64,000 nt of DNA from the NCBI RefSeq assembly GCF_023684385.1, contig NZ_JAGSOJ010000006.1, forward strand, positions 1-64,000. The letters run 5' to 3'. Origin of the DNA: Oceanirhabdus seepicola. Its GTDB lineage: Bacteria; Bacillota; Clostridia; Clostridiales; Clostridiaceae. The position numbers and the translations under genes were made by a program. The notes beneath the pieces are model-generated. The model saw nothing but the letters and a program-made list of their open reading frames with translations. It searched no databases and was not told the DNA's origin. Positions 7,206 through 15,542 of the stretch are shown one piece after another (within the stretch, counting starts at the first letter, position 1; each line of letters opens with the position of its first letter).

Positions 7206-7559
7206 ATGAGGTTAACTCAAATTAAAGAGTTATTAAATGGAAGTTTTATCACTAGTAGTGATTGTGGTGAAGTAGAATTTAAAAAGACATTTGCATGTGA
7301 TCTCATGAGTGATGTATTAGCGCTTGTTGATGAAGATGTAATCTTATTGACAGGATTGATTAATATTCAAACTATACGAACAGCGGAAATGAAAGATATT
7401 AAATGTGTAATCTTTGTTAGAGGAAAAGAACCGTCTAGTGATGTTGTTAATTTAGCTCAAGAAAAAGGTATTATTCTTCTTAAAACTACATTAACACTTT
7501 TTGAATCCTGCGGTACCTTATATAATGCCGGAATGAAAGGGATAGATTTATATGAGTAA
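7206..7559 (+). CDS. DRTGG-domain protein (first of two)
   Basis: A 117-aa stand-alone DRTGG-type domain of the sort found beside [FeFe]-hydrogenase gene sets in Clostridia. It reads as a small alpha/beta sensor-like domain with FACDLMSDVLAL near the start and TGLINIQTIRTAEM in the middle. Ligand unknown. Site GGGGGGC precedes ATG 7206. It overlaps the next gene, an HATPase, by 8 bp, implying translational coupling. A paralogous DRTGG protein lies at 9422. Confidence 0.75.
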   Translation: MRLTQIKELLNGSFITSSDCGEVEFKKTFACDLMSDVLALVDEDVILLTGLINIQTIRTAEMKDIKCVIFVRGKEPSSDVVNLAQEKGIILLKTTLTLFESCGTLYNAGMKGIDLYE

Positions 7560-7980
7560 AATAGAACTCTTGTCTTATGAGTTTGATGTTACTGCTGGAG
7601 ACTTCATAAGAGGTGGAGAGAGTGCAAGTCAGATAAAAAATGTAATGCAGCAGTTAGGGGTAGACAGTAAGATAGTTAAAAAAATCTGTGTGGCTTGTTA
7701 TGAGGCAGAGATGAATATGGTTATTCATTCTTTTGGAGGAAAGATAAAAGCAACTATTTTTAAAGATTCAATAGAAATGAAGTTTCATGATGAAGGTCCT
7801 GGAATTGAAGATATTGAGTTAGCTATGAAAGTGGGGTACTCTACAGCATCAGATGATGCAAGGAATATGGGATTCGGTGCTGGAATGGGACTACCAAACA
7901 TAAAGAAGAACAGTGATGAATTTGAAATAGAGTCTTATAAAGGAAAAGGGACAGAGATAAAGTTAGTAATAAACCTATAA
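7552..7980 (+). CDS. Anti-sigma-factor-like HATPase (serine kinase type)
   Basis: A 142-aa GHKL ATPase of the RsbW/SpoIIAB type with no sensor domain. The N box is in ACYEAEMNMVIHS, the G1 box is DEGPGIED and the G2 box is MGFGAGMGLP. Such proteins phosphorylate or bind a partner. In this context (DRTGG, Fe-S hydrogenase-like protein, PHP protein) it probably belongs to a redox-signalling chain serving the hydrogenase. It starts inside the end of the upstream DRTGG gene. No anti-anti-sigma partner is visible in the window. Confidence 0.8.
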   Translation: MSKIELLSYEFDVTAGDFIRGGESASQIKNVMQQLGVDSKIVKKICVACYEAEMNMVIHSFGGKIKATIFKDSIEMKFHDEGPGIEDIELAMKVGYSTASDDARNMGFGAGMGLPNIKKNSDEFEIESYKGKGTEIKLVINL

Positions 7981-7994
7981 GAATCTTTATGCAA

Positions 7995-8151
7995 GGCACA
8001 TTCAAAAAATAAACTAGCCATCTTACTAGTCCTTTTGATTCTTTTCGTCGTTACTCAATCACTTACATACAGTGAGTATGCACGTGATTGAGTGCCTAGA
8101 AAATAATCAAATTTACTTCGCAACCTGACTTATTTATTTTTTTCATGTACC
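7995..8151. mobile_element. MITE-like element, copy 1 (157 bp)
   Basis: Ends GGCACATTCAAAAAATAAAC (from 7995) and the inverse of GGTACATGAAAAAAATAAAT (to 8151) form imperfect inverted repeats of about 26 bp. Inside is ACTCAATCAC...GTGATTGAGT. There is no ORF. A relative of almost equal size lies at 19111-19268. It separates the HATPase gene from the Fe-S protein gene. Confidence 0.6.
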
Positions 8152-8187
8152 TAATATACTAAAAAAACTATTCTAAGGTGGTTGGTT

Positions 8188-9408
8188 ATGAATAAAGTTT
8201 TCAGGGGAATTAAACTAAATGAGGTGAAATGTAGAGGTTGCACTCAATGCATGAACAAGTGTCCTATGGCTGCAATCAGGCTTAAAAATGGAAAAGCGGT
8301 TATATATGAAGATAAATGTGTCGATTGTGGAAGATGTATAGAAGCTTGTATATATAATGCTTATGAAGGAAAAAGAGACACAATTGATGATATAAAGAAA
8401 TTTAAGGTAAAAATTGCAGTTCCCACTGTGAGCGTATTTTCACAGTTTGGTGATTATGTCAATCCTACAGTAATAAAAAATGCCATTAAGTCTCTTGGAT
8501 TTGATGATGTATTCGATACAACTTATGCATGTGACATAGCATCAGAGATAATTAAGAAGGAGATAAAAAAAGTAAATAAACCTGCAATAAGTATTTCTTG
8601 TCCAAGTGTAGAAAAATTAATTAAAACTTCTTTCCCTGCACTTGAAGAGAATATTGTTAGAGTTCTAACTCCTATTGAAATTAGTGCTTCATTAATTAGG
8701 GATGAGTATATTAAGAGAGGCTATGCTATAGAGGAGATTGGTGTTTTCCATATAGCTACATGTGTTGCATGGAAAGCAATGATTGATATGCATAAAAATG
8801 AAAGTAAAACAAGAATTGATGGAATTATCCCATTGAGTGATATATATCTTCAGCTTATTAATAATATAAAGAATAATAATGAAGAAGGGGAAAAGTGTGA
8901 ACTATCTTATACTGGTCTTTCATGGTCTTATCCAGGAGGGTTAAGTAAGTCCATGAATCTTAGTGATTATATTACTGTTGATGGGATTGAAAATGTTAAG
9001 GATGTTTTTGAGGATTTGATGAAAGGTAAACTAAATGGAGTTGAATTCATTGAAGGGCATGCGTGTTATGGAGGATGTCTAGGCGGAAACTTTCTCATTG
9101 AAAATGCTTATAATGCTAAAAGAATTACAAAGAAATATTATGATGAAATTAACTCTACATATGGAGTTGAAGATATAAGTGATGAGTACGGAAATGAATT
9201 TGTGAAAAGTCTAAGGTATATTAAGAGCAATGAAAAGTTAGCAGAAGATTTTTTAGGTGCTGTGAAAAAGATGAAAGAAATGAATGAGATTATAAATAAT
9301 TTACCAGGTACAGACTGTGGGTTGTGTGGTTCTCCTACCTGTAAAGCATTTGCTGAAGATGTGGTTAGAGGACTTGCAAATATAGAAGAGTGTAGAATGA
9401 TCAAGTAG
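8188..9408 (+). CDS. H-cluster-domain Fe-S protein, probable sensory hydrogenase-like (HydS-type)
   Basis: A 406-aa protein. N-terminal 2x[4Fe-4S] ferredoxin (CRGCTQCMNKCP, CVDCGRCIEAC), an [FeFe]-hydrogenase large-subunit-like domain, and a C-terminal 4Fe-4S domain (DCGLCGSPTCKAFAEDVV). The motifs of catalytic HydA are altered: TSCCPGW is SISCPSV, MPCxxK is ATCVAWK and ACPGGC is ACYGGC. All four [4Fe-4S]H cysteines appear kept, but the proton-relay cysteine is Ser. That pattern fits a sensory rather than a fast catalytic enzyme. Start ATG 8188 fits AAGGTGG; the frame also has TTG 8182. Confidence 0.8.
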   Translation: MNKVFRGIKLNEVKCRGCTQCMNKCPMAAIRLKNGKAVIYEDKCVDCGRCIEACIYNAYEGKRDTIDDIKKFKVKIAVPTVSVFSQFGDYVNPTVIKNAIKSLGFDDVFDTTYACDIASEIIKKEIKKVNKPAISISCPSVEKLIKTSFPALEENIVRVLTPIEISASLIRDEYIKRGYAIEEIGVFHIATCVAWKAMIDMHKNESKTRIDGIIPLSDIYLQLINNIKNNNEEGEKCELSYTGLSWSYPGGLSKSMNLSDYITVDGIENVKDVFEDLMKGKLNGVEFIEGHACYGGCLGGNFLIENAYNAKRITKKYYDEINSTYGVEDISDEYGNEFVKSLRYIKSNEKLAEDFLGAVKKMKEMNEIINNLPGTDCGLCGSPTCKAFAEDVVRGLANIEECRMIK

Positions 9409-9421
9409 AGGAGATGGTTCA

Positions 9422-9754
9422 GTGTTAGTAAAAGATTTATTAGAATATGAAGAATTTAGATTGCTGACAGATGGTAGAGGGGGAGAACGATCAGTTAAAG
9501 GCGTATATATAAATGATCTTCTAAGCTATGTTATGTCACATAGCAAGGAAAATGATTTATGGATAACTGTGCAGATTCATCCGAATATAGTAGCCGTAGC
9601 AGAACTGATAGGGATATCAGTTATAGTTATTCCAGAGGGAATAGAAGTAGAAGAAGTTACTATTGAGAAAGCTAATGAAAAGGGGATTGATATTTTATCA
9701 ACTGATTTAGATGCATATAATATATGTAAGTTTCTGATGAAAGTAGGAATCTAG
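9422..9754 (+). CDS. DRTGG-domain protein (second of two)
   Basis: A 110-aa stand-alone DRTGG-type domain, paralogous in kind to the protein at 7206. Visible pattern: VKGVYINDLLSYVMS, then DLWITVQIHPNIVAVA and a hydrophobic GISVIVIPEG. GTG start at 9422, with AGGAGA at 9409-9414 directly after the previous stop. The PHP-domain gene begins at the base after its stop, so the genes are tightly coupled. The role is inferred to be signalling linked to the neighbouring Fe-S protein. Confidence 0.75.
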   Translation: MLVKDLLEYEEFRLLTDGRGGERSVKGVYINDLLSYVMSHSKENDLWITVQIHPNIVAVAELIGISVIVIPEGIEVEEVTIEKANEKGIDILSTDLDAYNICKFLMKVGI

Positions 9755-10489
9755 ATGGAGATTTTCGTTGACCTTCATATACATTCAGATCTATCACCCT
9801 GTGGTGATGAACTTATGACCCCTTCTAATATAGTAAATATGGCATTTTTAAAGGGATTAGATGCAATTGCTATAACAGATCATAATATTGGAATGAACAT
9901 TGAGGCTGCGTGGAATCTATCAAAAGAAAGAGGGATTATATTAATTCCAGGTATGGAACTCCAAACTAAAGAAGAGTTTCATTCAATTTGTCTTTTCAGA
10001 GATCTAGAATCTTTTAATAAGTTTCAAAAGTTTGTTTTAGCTAGATTACCTAACAAAAAGAATAATATAGAGGTGTTTGGAAGCCAACATATATATGATT
10101 CTAATGATAATATTGTTGGAGAGTATCCACTAATGTTACTGAATTCAGTGAATGTTTCCATTGAAGAGGCATTCATGGAGGTTGAAAAGTTAGGGGGAGT
10201 TTTAATACCTGCCCATGTGGACAGAGATTGTTATAGCATTATCAATTCTTTGGGATTTATACCGGAAAGCCTTGATATAAAAGCTGTTGAAGTTACAGAT
10301 TTGAAAAAATTTAACAATACAATTAGATTATTTATGGATAAAGAATACAATGTTATTCAATCATCTGATGCACATAAATTGGAGAACATTTTTGAAAGAA
10401 AATTCAAAATTAAGGTTTGTGAAATGAGTTTAAATGGTATAATTGACAGTTTAAGAGGTATAACAAACAATGTAAAAGTGGGGGAATGA
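9755..10489 (+). CDS. PHP-domain metal-dependent phosphoesterase
   Basis: A 244-aa member of the PHP (polymerase and histidinol phosphatase) superfamily. The metal-binding motifs are DLHIHSD (about residue 6), ITDHN, PGMEL, IPAHVDR and SSDAH. Such enzymes hydrolyse phosphate esters or nucleotides such as 3'-5' bisphosphates; the substrate here is unknown. The ATG is immediately after the stop of the DRTGG gene. PHP proteins recur in clostridial hydrogenase gene sets, so it may turn over a signal molecule. A 264-bp gap follows before hydC. Confidence 0.85.
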   Translation: MEIFVDLHIHSDLSPCGDELMTPSNIVNMAFLKGLDAIAITDHNIGMNIEAAWNLSKERGIILIPGMELQTKEEFHSICLFRDLESFNKFQKFVLARLPNKKNNIEVFGSQHIYDSNDNIVGEYPLMLLNSVNVSIEEAFMEVEKLGGVLIPAHVDRDCYSIINSLGFIPESLDIKAVEVTDLKKFNNTIRLFMDKEYNVIQSSDAHKLENIFERKFKIKVCEMSLNGIIDSLRGITNNVKVGE

Positions 10490-10597
10490 CGACATTTATC
10501 GAAATTAGTCAGATTGTACAAAGAATATTGTCAAATGGAAAGATTTTTTAGCTAATTTGTAAAAAAACTACAAAATTTTATGGGATATAATTATTTT

Positions 10598-10672
10598 TTG
10601 ATAAAAACGCTTTATTCATTATAAAAAATATGCTAAACTTTTAACAGTAGGCTATTGTCTAAAATTTATCAA
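10598..10672 (+). promoter_or_regulatory. Candidate hydrogenase promoter with a Rex-like operator
   Basis: TTGATA (10598-10603), 16-bp spacer, TATAAA (10620-10625). Just downstream, TTGTCTAAAATTTATCAA (10655-10672) matches 11 of 14 fixed positions of the Rex consensus TTGTTAANNNNTTAACAA. Rex senses NADH/NAD+, a sensible control for an NAD-linked hydrogenase. Half-site-like TTAACA sequences flank it. The Rex assignment is inference. Confidence 0.4.
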
Positions 10673-10753
10673 TTTAATATGCTGAAAATTTAACAAAAGG
10701 GCTTTTGTCATAGATTATCTTAGCATAAATTAATAAAAAAAGGAGAGATGAGG

Positions 10754-11260
10754 GTGTCAGGATGTAATTGTAACTGTGGATGCAGTGATAATAACGCTAT
10801 TAATACAGAATTGATTAAAAAAGCAAGAGAAATCATTGATTCTAAGAAGAACATGGTTGGTCCATTAATTCCAGTATTACACGGAATTCAAGATGAATTT
10901 GGATACTTACCAGAAGAAGTATTAAAAATAGTATCTGAAGAGTTAAATGTTTCATTAAGTGAAATCTATGGAGTAGCAACTTTTTATTCATTCTTCTCAT
11001 TAGAGCCAAAAGGTGAATATGTAATTAGAGTATGTATTGGTACTGCTTGTTATGTAAAGGGTTCTCAAAAAATATTGGACAAACTTTCAGAAGATTTAAA
11101 CGTTGAAGTTGGTAAGACTTCAGAAGATGGTAAGTTTACTCTTGAAGGTTGTAGATGCATCGGTGCATGTGGTCTTGCTCCAGTAATAACAATAAATGAT
11201 AAAGTATATGGTCGTCTTGTACCAGAAGATATAGACGATATTTTAAAAGAATATAAATAA
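10754..11260 (+). CDS. hydC: NAD-linked [FeFe]-hydrogenase subunit HydC (NuoE-like)
   Basis: A 168-aa thioredoxin-fold [2Fe-2S] subunit of the electron-bifurcating type hydrogenase, homologous to NuoE. Cluster ligands are seen in CIGTACYVKGS and CRCIGACGLAP. The N terminus is Cys-rich (SGCNCNCGCS). GTG 10754 is preferred because AGGAGAG at 10741 leaves only 1-2 nt before the ATG at 10748 but 7-8 nt before the GTG; the ATG adds two residues. It passes electrons between HydB and the complex core. First gene of hydC-(2Fe-2S)-hydB-hydA. Confidence 0.92.
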   Translation: MSGCNCNCGCSDNNAINTELIKKAREIIDSKKNMVGPLIPVLHGIQDEFGYLPEEVLKIVSEELNVSLSEIYGVATFYSFFSLEPKGEYVIRVCIGTACYVKGSQKILDKLSEDLNVEVGKTSEDGKFTLEGCRCIGACGLAPVITINDKVYGRLVPEDIDDILKEYK

Positions 11261-11300
11261 TTCAAATAGTATAAAAATAGAGTAGTTTTGGAGGTGCCTT

Positions 11301-11663
11301 ATGAAATCACTTAAGGAATTAGAAGAAATCAGAAAGAAAACCTTTGGTAATGTAAATCAAAGAAGAGATAGAGAAACTACTAGAATAGTTGTAGGTATGG
11401 CTACTTGTGGTATTGCAGCAGGAGCTAGACCGGTTTTATTAGCAATTATGGACGAGGTTGAAAAACTAGGTCTTGAGCACGTTACTGTTGCTCAAACTGG
11501 ATGTATAGGTGCTTGTAAGTTAGAGCCGATTGTTGAGGTATTGATGCATGGTAAAGAAAAAATTACTTATGTAGAAATGACTGAGGAAAAAGCTAGACGT
11601 ATTGTAAAAGAGCATGTTAAGGATGGAAACATTGTAAACGAATATAAAGTGCAAGATTTATAA
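11301..11663 (+). CDS. [2Fe-2S] ferredoxin-like hydrogenase accessory subunit
   Basis: A 120-aa thioredoxin-like [2Fe-2S] protein. Ligands are in MATCGIAAGARPV and TGCIGACKLEP. Equivalent small proteins sit between hydC and hydB in several clostridial bifurcating hydrogenase operons, where they form a fourth subunit or an electron-transfer partner. The same fold is repeated at the N terminus of HydB, so it is probably an independent copy of that domain. Site GGAGG precedes ATG 11301, and the gene sits 21 bp before hydB. Confidence 0.88.
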   Translation: MKSLKELEEIRKKTFGNVNQRRDRETTRIVVGMATCGIAAGARPVLLAIMDEVEKLGLEHVTVAQTGCIGACKLEPIVEVLMHGKEKITYVEMTEEKARRIVKEHVKDGNIVNEYKVQDL

Positions 11664-11684
11664 TAGCATATAGGAGGGTTTAGT

Positions 11685-13478
11685 ATGGCGTTTTATCGTT
11701 CTCAGGTGCTAGTTTGTGGGGGTACTGGTTGTACTTCTTCAGGTTCAAATGGAATTTTGGAAGCTCTGCAAGCAGAGGTTAAAAAGCACGACATAGAAAA
11801 TGAGATAGAATTAGTTAAAACAGGTTGTTTTGGTCTTTGTGAATTAGGTCCAATCGTTATTGTATATCCAGAAGGTTCATTCTATAGCCAAGTGAAGGTT
11901 GATGATGTTGCTGAAATAGTTGAAGAGCATTTAGTTAAAGGTAGAATAGTTGAGAGACTACTTTATTCTGAAACTGTATCAGAAGATGGAATTAAGTCAT
12001 TAAACGATACAGGATTCTACAAGAAACAGATGAGAGTTGCTTTAAGAAACTGTGGAGTTATTGACCCAGGAAACATAGATGAGTACTTAGCATTAGATGG
12101 ATACAAGGCATTAGAAAAAGTATTATTACACATGAGCAGAGAAGAAGTAATAAATACTATGAAAGAATCTGGATTAAGAGGAAGAGGAGGCGGAGGTTTC
12201 CCAACTGGTCTTAAGTGGGAATTTGCCGCTAAACAAACTAATCCTGTTAAGTACATGATTTGTAATGCAGATGAAGGAGATCCAGGTGCATTCATGGATA
12301 GATCTATCCTAGAAGGTGACCCTCATTCATTATTAGAAGCTATGGCTATTGGTGGATATGCTGTTGGAGCTAATCAGGGATACATATATGTAAGAGCTGA
12401 GTATCCTATAGCTGTTGATAGATTAGAAGTTGCTATTAAGCAGGCTAGAGAATACGGACTTATAGGTAAGAATATATTTGAATCAGGATTTGATTTTGAC
12501 GTAGAAGTTAGACTTGGTGCGGGTGCGTTCGTTTGTGGTGAGGAAACTGCATTAATTAACTCAATTGAAGGTAAAAGGGGGATGCCTAATCCTAAGCCAC
12601 CATTCCCAGCAGTAAGCGGTTTATGGGAAAAACCATCTATTATTAATAACGTTGAAACATACGCAAACATTCCAGTTATCTTTAACAATGGTGCTGAATG
12701 GTTCAAGAACATTGGAAGTGAGAATAATGCAGGTACAAAGGTGTTTGCTCTTGGTGGAAACATCGTTAACACTGGTCTTGTTGAAATTCCAATGGGAACA
12801 ACTTTAAGAGAAGTTATCTTTGAAATCGGTGGAGGAATTCCCAATGGTAAAAAGTTCAAAGCTGTTCAAACTGGTGGACCATCAGGTGGAGCTTTAACAG
12901 AAGCCAACTTAGATACTCCAATTGACTATGATAACTTAATTAAACTTGGTTCAATGATGGGATCAGGTGGAATGATTGTAATGGATGAAGATACCTGTAT
13001 GGTTGACGTTGCTAAGTTCTTCTTAGAATTTACTGTAGAAGAATCTTGTGGTAAGTGTACTCCTTGTAGAGTAGGTACTAAGAGATTACTTGAGATCTTA
13101 GAGAAAATCACAGAAGGTAAAGGTACAATGGAAGATTTAGATAAGTTAGAGAAATTAGGTAAGCAAATTAAAGCTACTTCATTATGTGGTCTTGGTCAGA
13201 CTGCTCCTAATCCAATCTTATCTACATTAAAGAACTTCAGACATGAGTATGAAGCTCACATTATAGATAAGAGTTGTCCTGCTGGAATCTGTAAAGAATT
13301 ATTAAAATACACAATCATTGAAGATCCATGTAAGAAGTGTGGTCTATGTCAAAGAGCGTGTCCAGTTGGAGCAATCGAAGGTAAGGTTAGAGAAAACTTT
13401 ACAATCATTCAAGATAAGTGTATTAAGTGTGGAGCTTGTTTAGAGAAGTGTCCATTTAACGCTATTGAAAGAAAATAG
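11685..13478 (+). CDS. hydB: NAD-linked [FeFe]-hydrogenase flavoprotein subunit HydB (NuoF-like)
   Basis: A 597-aa subunit that binds FMN and NAD(H) and is the bifurcation or diaphorase site. Order: N-terminal [2Fe-2S] thioredoxin-like domain (CGGTGCTSSGS, TGCFGLCELGP), FMN/NADH domain with GLRGRGGGGFPTGLKW (about residue 165), SLBB region, NuoF-type 4Fe-4S motif ESCGKCTPCR...SLCGLGQ, and a C-terminal 2x[4Fe-4S] ferredoxin (CKKCGLCQRACP, CIKCGACLEKCP). Length is normal for this class. It lies between the 2Fe-2S protein and hydA, each 20-25 bp away. Confidence 0.95.
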   Translation: MAFYRSQVLVCGGTGCTSSGSNGILEALQAEVKKHDIENEIELVKTGCFGLCELGPIVIVYPEGSFYSQVKVDDVAEIVEEHLVKGRIVERLLYSETVSEDGIKSLNDTGFYKKQMRVALRNCGVIDPGNIDEYLALDGYKALEKVLLHMSREEVINTMKESGLRGRGGGGFPTGLKWEFAAKQTNPVKYMICNADEGDPGAFMDRSILEGDPHSLLEAMAIGGYAVGANQGYIYVRAEYPIAVDRLEVAIKQAREYGLIGKNIFESGFDFDVEVRLGAGAFVCGEETALINSIEGKRGMPNPKPPFPAVSGLWEKPSIINNVETYANIPVIFNNGAEWFKNIGSENNAGTKVFALGGNIVNTGLVEIPMGTTLREVIFEIGGGIPNGKKFKAVQTGGPSGGALTEANLDTPIDYDNLIKLGSMMGSGGMIVMDEDTCMVDVAKFFLEFTVEESCGKCTPCRVGTKRLLEILEKITEGKGTMEDLDKLEKLGKQIKATSLCGLGQTAPNPILSTLKNFRHEYEAHIIDKSCPAGICKELLKYTIIEDPCKKCGLCQRACPVGAIEGKVRENFTIIQDKCIKCGACLEKCPFNAIERK

Positions 13479-13501
13479 ATGGAAAAGGGAGTGAGAAGGT
13501 A

Positions 13502-15238
13502 ATGGAAATGGTATCATTGACTATTGATGGAATTAAAGTTGAAGTTGAAAAAGGTACTACGGTATTAGAAGCCGCTAAAAAGATCGGAATTAAGATACCT
13601 AGTCTTTGTTACTTAAAAGATATAAATAAACCTTCAAGCTGTAGAGTATGTGTTGTAGAGGTTGGTCCAAGACTTCTAGCATCATGTTCTTTAGAAGCTA
13701 CTGAGGGAATGGATGTTAAGACTAACACTAGAAAGGTTAGAGAAGCTAGAAAAACTGTTATCCAGTTAACTCTATCTAACCACAAAAGAGAGTGTTTATC
13801 TTGCGGAAGAAATATTAACTGTGAGCTTCAGACATTAGCTGAAGAGTATAATATAAGAGATGTAGAATATGAGGGAGAAATTGCTGCAAGTGCTATCGAT
13901 GATTTATCTGCTTCTATAGTAAGAGATAACGAGAAGTGTATTGCTTGTGGAAGATGTATTTCTGTATGTTCAAACATCCAAACTGTAAGTGCTATTGGTT
14001 GGTCTGGAAGAGGATTTGAAACAAGAGTATCAACTCCATACGAAAGACCACTTGGTGAAAGTAACTGTGTTAACTGTGGACAATGTATCATGGTTTGCCC
14101 AGTTGGAGCTTTACACGAAAAAGAAAATATCCAAGACGTTTGGAATGCAATAGATGATGAGAATAAAGTTGTTATAGTTCAAACTGCTCCTGCAGTTAGA
14201 GTTGGACTTGGTGAAGAGTTCGATCTAGGGGTTGGGGAGAGAGTAACTGGTAAAATGGTTTCTGCTCTTAGAAGACTTGGTTTTGATAACGTATTTGATA
14301 CTGATTTCGCTGCTGACCTTACAATCATGGAAGAGGGAACAGAGTTATTAACAAGAGTATCAAAGGGTGAAAAATTACCATTAATGACTTCATGTTGTCC
14401 AGGATGGGTTAAGTTCATTGAGCATAACTATCCAGAAATGTTAGATCATTTATCAACTTGTAAGTCTCCTCATCAGATGCTAGGTGCTGTTATCAAGTCA
14501 CACTATGCAAATGTTATGGGAATTGATCCTAAGAATATTTACGTTGTTTCTATCATGCCTTGTGTAGCTAAGAAGTTCGAAGGTGAGAGAGAAGAATTAT
14601 CTAATGAAGGATTACAAGATATCGATGCAGTTCTTACAACAAGAGAATTAGCACAGATGATTAAAGAGATGGGTATTAACTTTGCTAAGTTAGAAGAAGA
14701 AGAGTTTGATCACCCACTTGGAGAATCTACTGGTGCTGGTGTTATCTTCGGTGCTACTGGTGGAGTTGCTGAGGCTGCTTTAAGAACAGTATATGAAGTT
14801 CTTGCTGAGAAAGATTTAGAGCAAATTGAGTATGAAGCAGTTAGAGGACTTGAAGGAGTTAAAGAAGCTTCTCTTGAACTTCCTAATGGTCAAACATTAA
14901 ACGCTGTAATCGCTCACGGATTAGGAAATGCTAGAAAAGTTCTTGATTCAATCAAGAGTGGAGAGAAGTCTTATGACTTCATTGAGATTATGGCTTGTCC
15001 TGGTGGATGTGTAAATGGTGGTGGTCAACCAATCATTAAAGCACACTTAAGAGATGATGTTGATGCTAAAGTTGTTAGAGCAAAAGGATTATATTCTGAA
15101 GATAAAGCTCTTCCAATAAGAAAATCACACAAGAATCCATCTATCCAAAAACTTTACAAAGATTTCTTAGGTGAGCCAAATGGTCATTTAGCACATGAAT
15201 TACTACACACTCACTATGTTAAGAGAAATAAATTTTAA
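13502..15238 (+). CDS. hydA: [FeFe]-hydrogenase catalytic subunit HydA
   Basis: A 578-aa catalytic subunit. Order: plant-type [2Fe-2S] domain (SLCYLKD, SCRVCVVEV), His-Cys3 [4Fe-4S] (HKRECLSCGRNINC), 2x[4Fe-4S] (CIACGRCISVCS, CVNCGQCIMVCP), then the H-cluster domain with intact TSCCPGW, MPCVAKK and ACPGGCVNGGGQP and a small-subunit-like C terminus. Unlike the protein at 8188, it keeps the proton-relay cysteine. It reduces protons or oxidises H2, and with HydB/HydC couples this to NAD(H) and ferredoxin. Last gene before a strong terminator. Confidence 0.96.
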   Translation: MEMVSLTIDGIKVEVEKGTTVLEAAKKIGIKIPSLCYLKDINKPSSCRVCVVEVGPRLLASCSLEATEGMDVKTNTRKVREARKTVIQLTLSNHKRECLSCGRNINCELQTLAEEYNIRDVEYEGEIAASAIDDLSASIVRDNEKCIACGRCISVCSNIQTVSAIGWSGRGFETRVSTPYERPLGESNCVNCGQCIMVCPVGALHEKENIQDVWNAIDDENKVVIVQTAPAVRVGLGEEFDLGVGERVTGKMVSALRRLGFDNVFDTDFAADLTIMEEGTELLTRVSKGEKLPLMTSCCPGWVKFIEHNYPEMLDHLSTCKSPHQMLGAVIKSHYANVMGIDPKNIYVVSIMPCVAKKFEGEREELSNEGLQDIDAVLTTRELAQMIKEMGINFAKLEEEEFDHPLGESTGAGVIFGATGGVAEAALRTVYEVLAEKDLEQIEYEAVRGLEGVKEASLELPNGQTLNAVIAHGLGNARKVLDSIKSGEKSYDFIEIMACPGGCVNGGGQPIIKAHLRDDVDAKVVRAKGLYSEDKALPIRKSHKNPSIQKLYKDFLGEPNGHLAHELLHTHYVKRNKF

Positions 15239-15253
15239 TTAAATATACAAGAA

Positions 15254-15283
15254 AATCCTCAGAGGGAACTCTGGGGATTTTTT
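15254..15283 (+). terminator. Terminator of the hydCBA genes
   Basis: AATCCTCAGAG-GGAA-CTCTGGGGATT with one G-U pair and a GGAA tetraloop, followed by TTTTTT. The rest of the 15284-15474 gap shows no gene. Confidence 0.9.
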
Positions 15284-15474
15284 GTGGTTATAATTTACTT
15301 GAAAAAATATTTGCTCATGAGTACATTATGTGTTAAATAATATGGTAACAACGTCTAGAAGGTGTTGATAATTACAATTGAGATAAAAAAATTGAGATTA
15401 ATTAAAAAAGAAACTTATTTGTGTTAAAAAGAAGTAGATGACTATCTATCAATTTTTATATATGTAGATGGTTG

Positions 15475-15503
15475 TTGACATTAATGGATTTTTTGTTTAT
15501 AAT
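15475..15503 (+). promoter_or_regulatory. Strong consensus promoter of the ArsR-type regulator
   Basis: TTGACA (15475-15480), 17-bp spacer, TATAAT (15498-15503): a perfect sigma-A promoter. The flanking CTATCTATCA and TGTAGATGG (15442-15471) could be a regulator site. Confidence 0.75.
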
Positions 15504-15542
15504 CAAAGTACATCATTTCACTATATCTATTAGGAGGAAATA

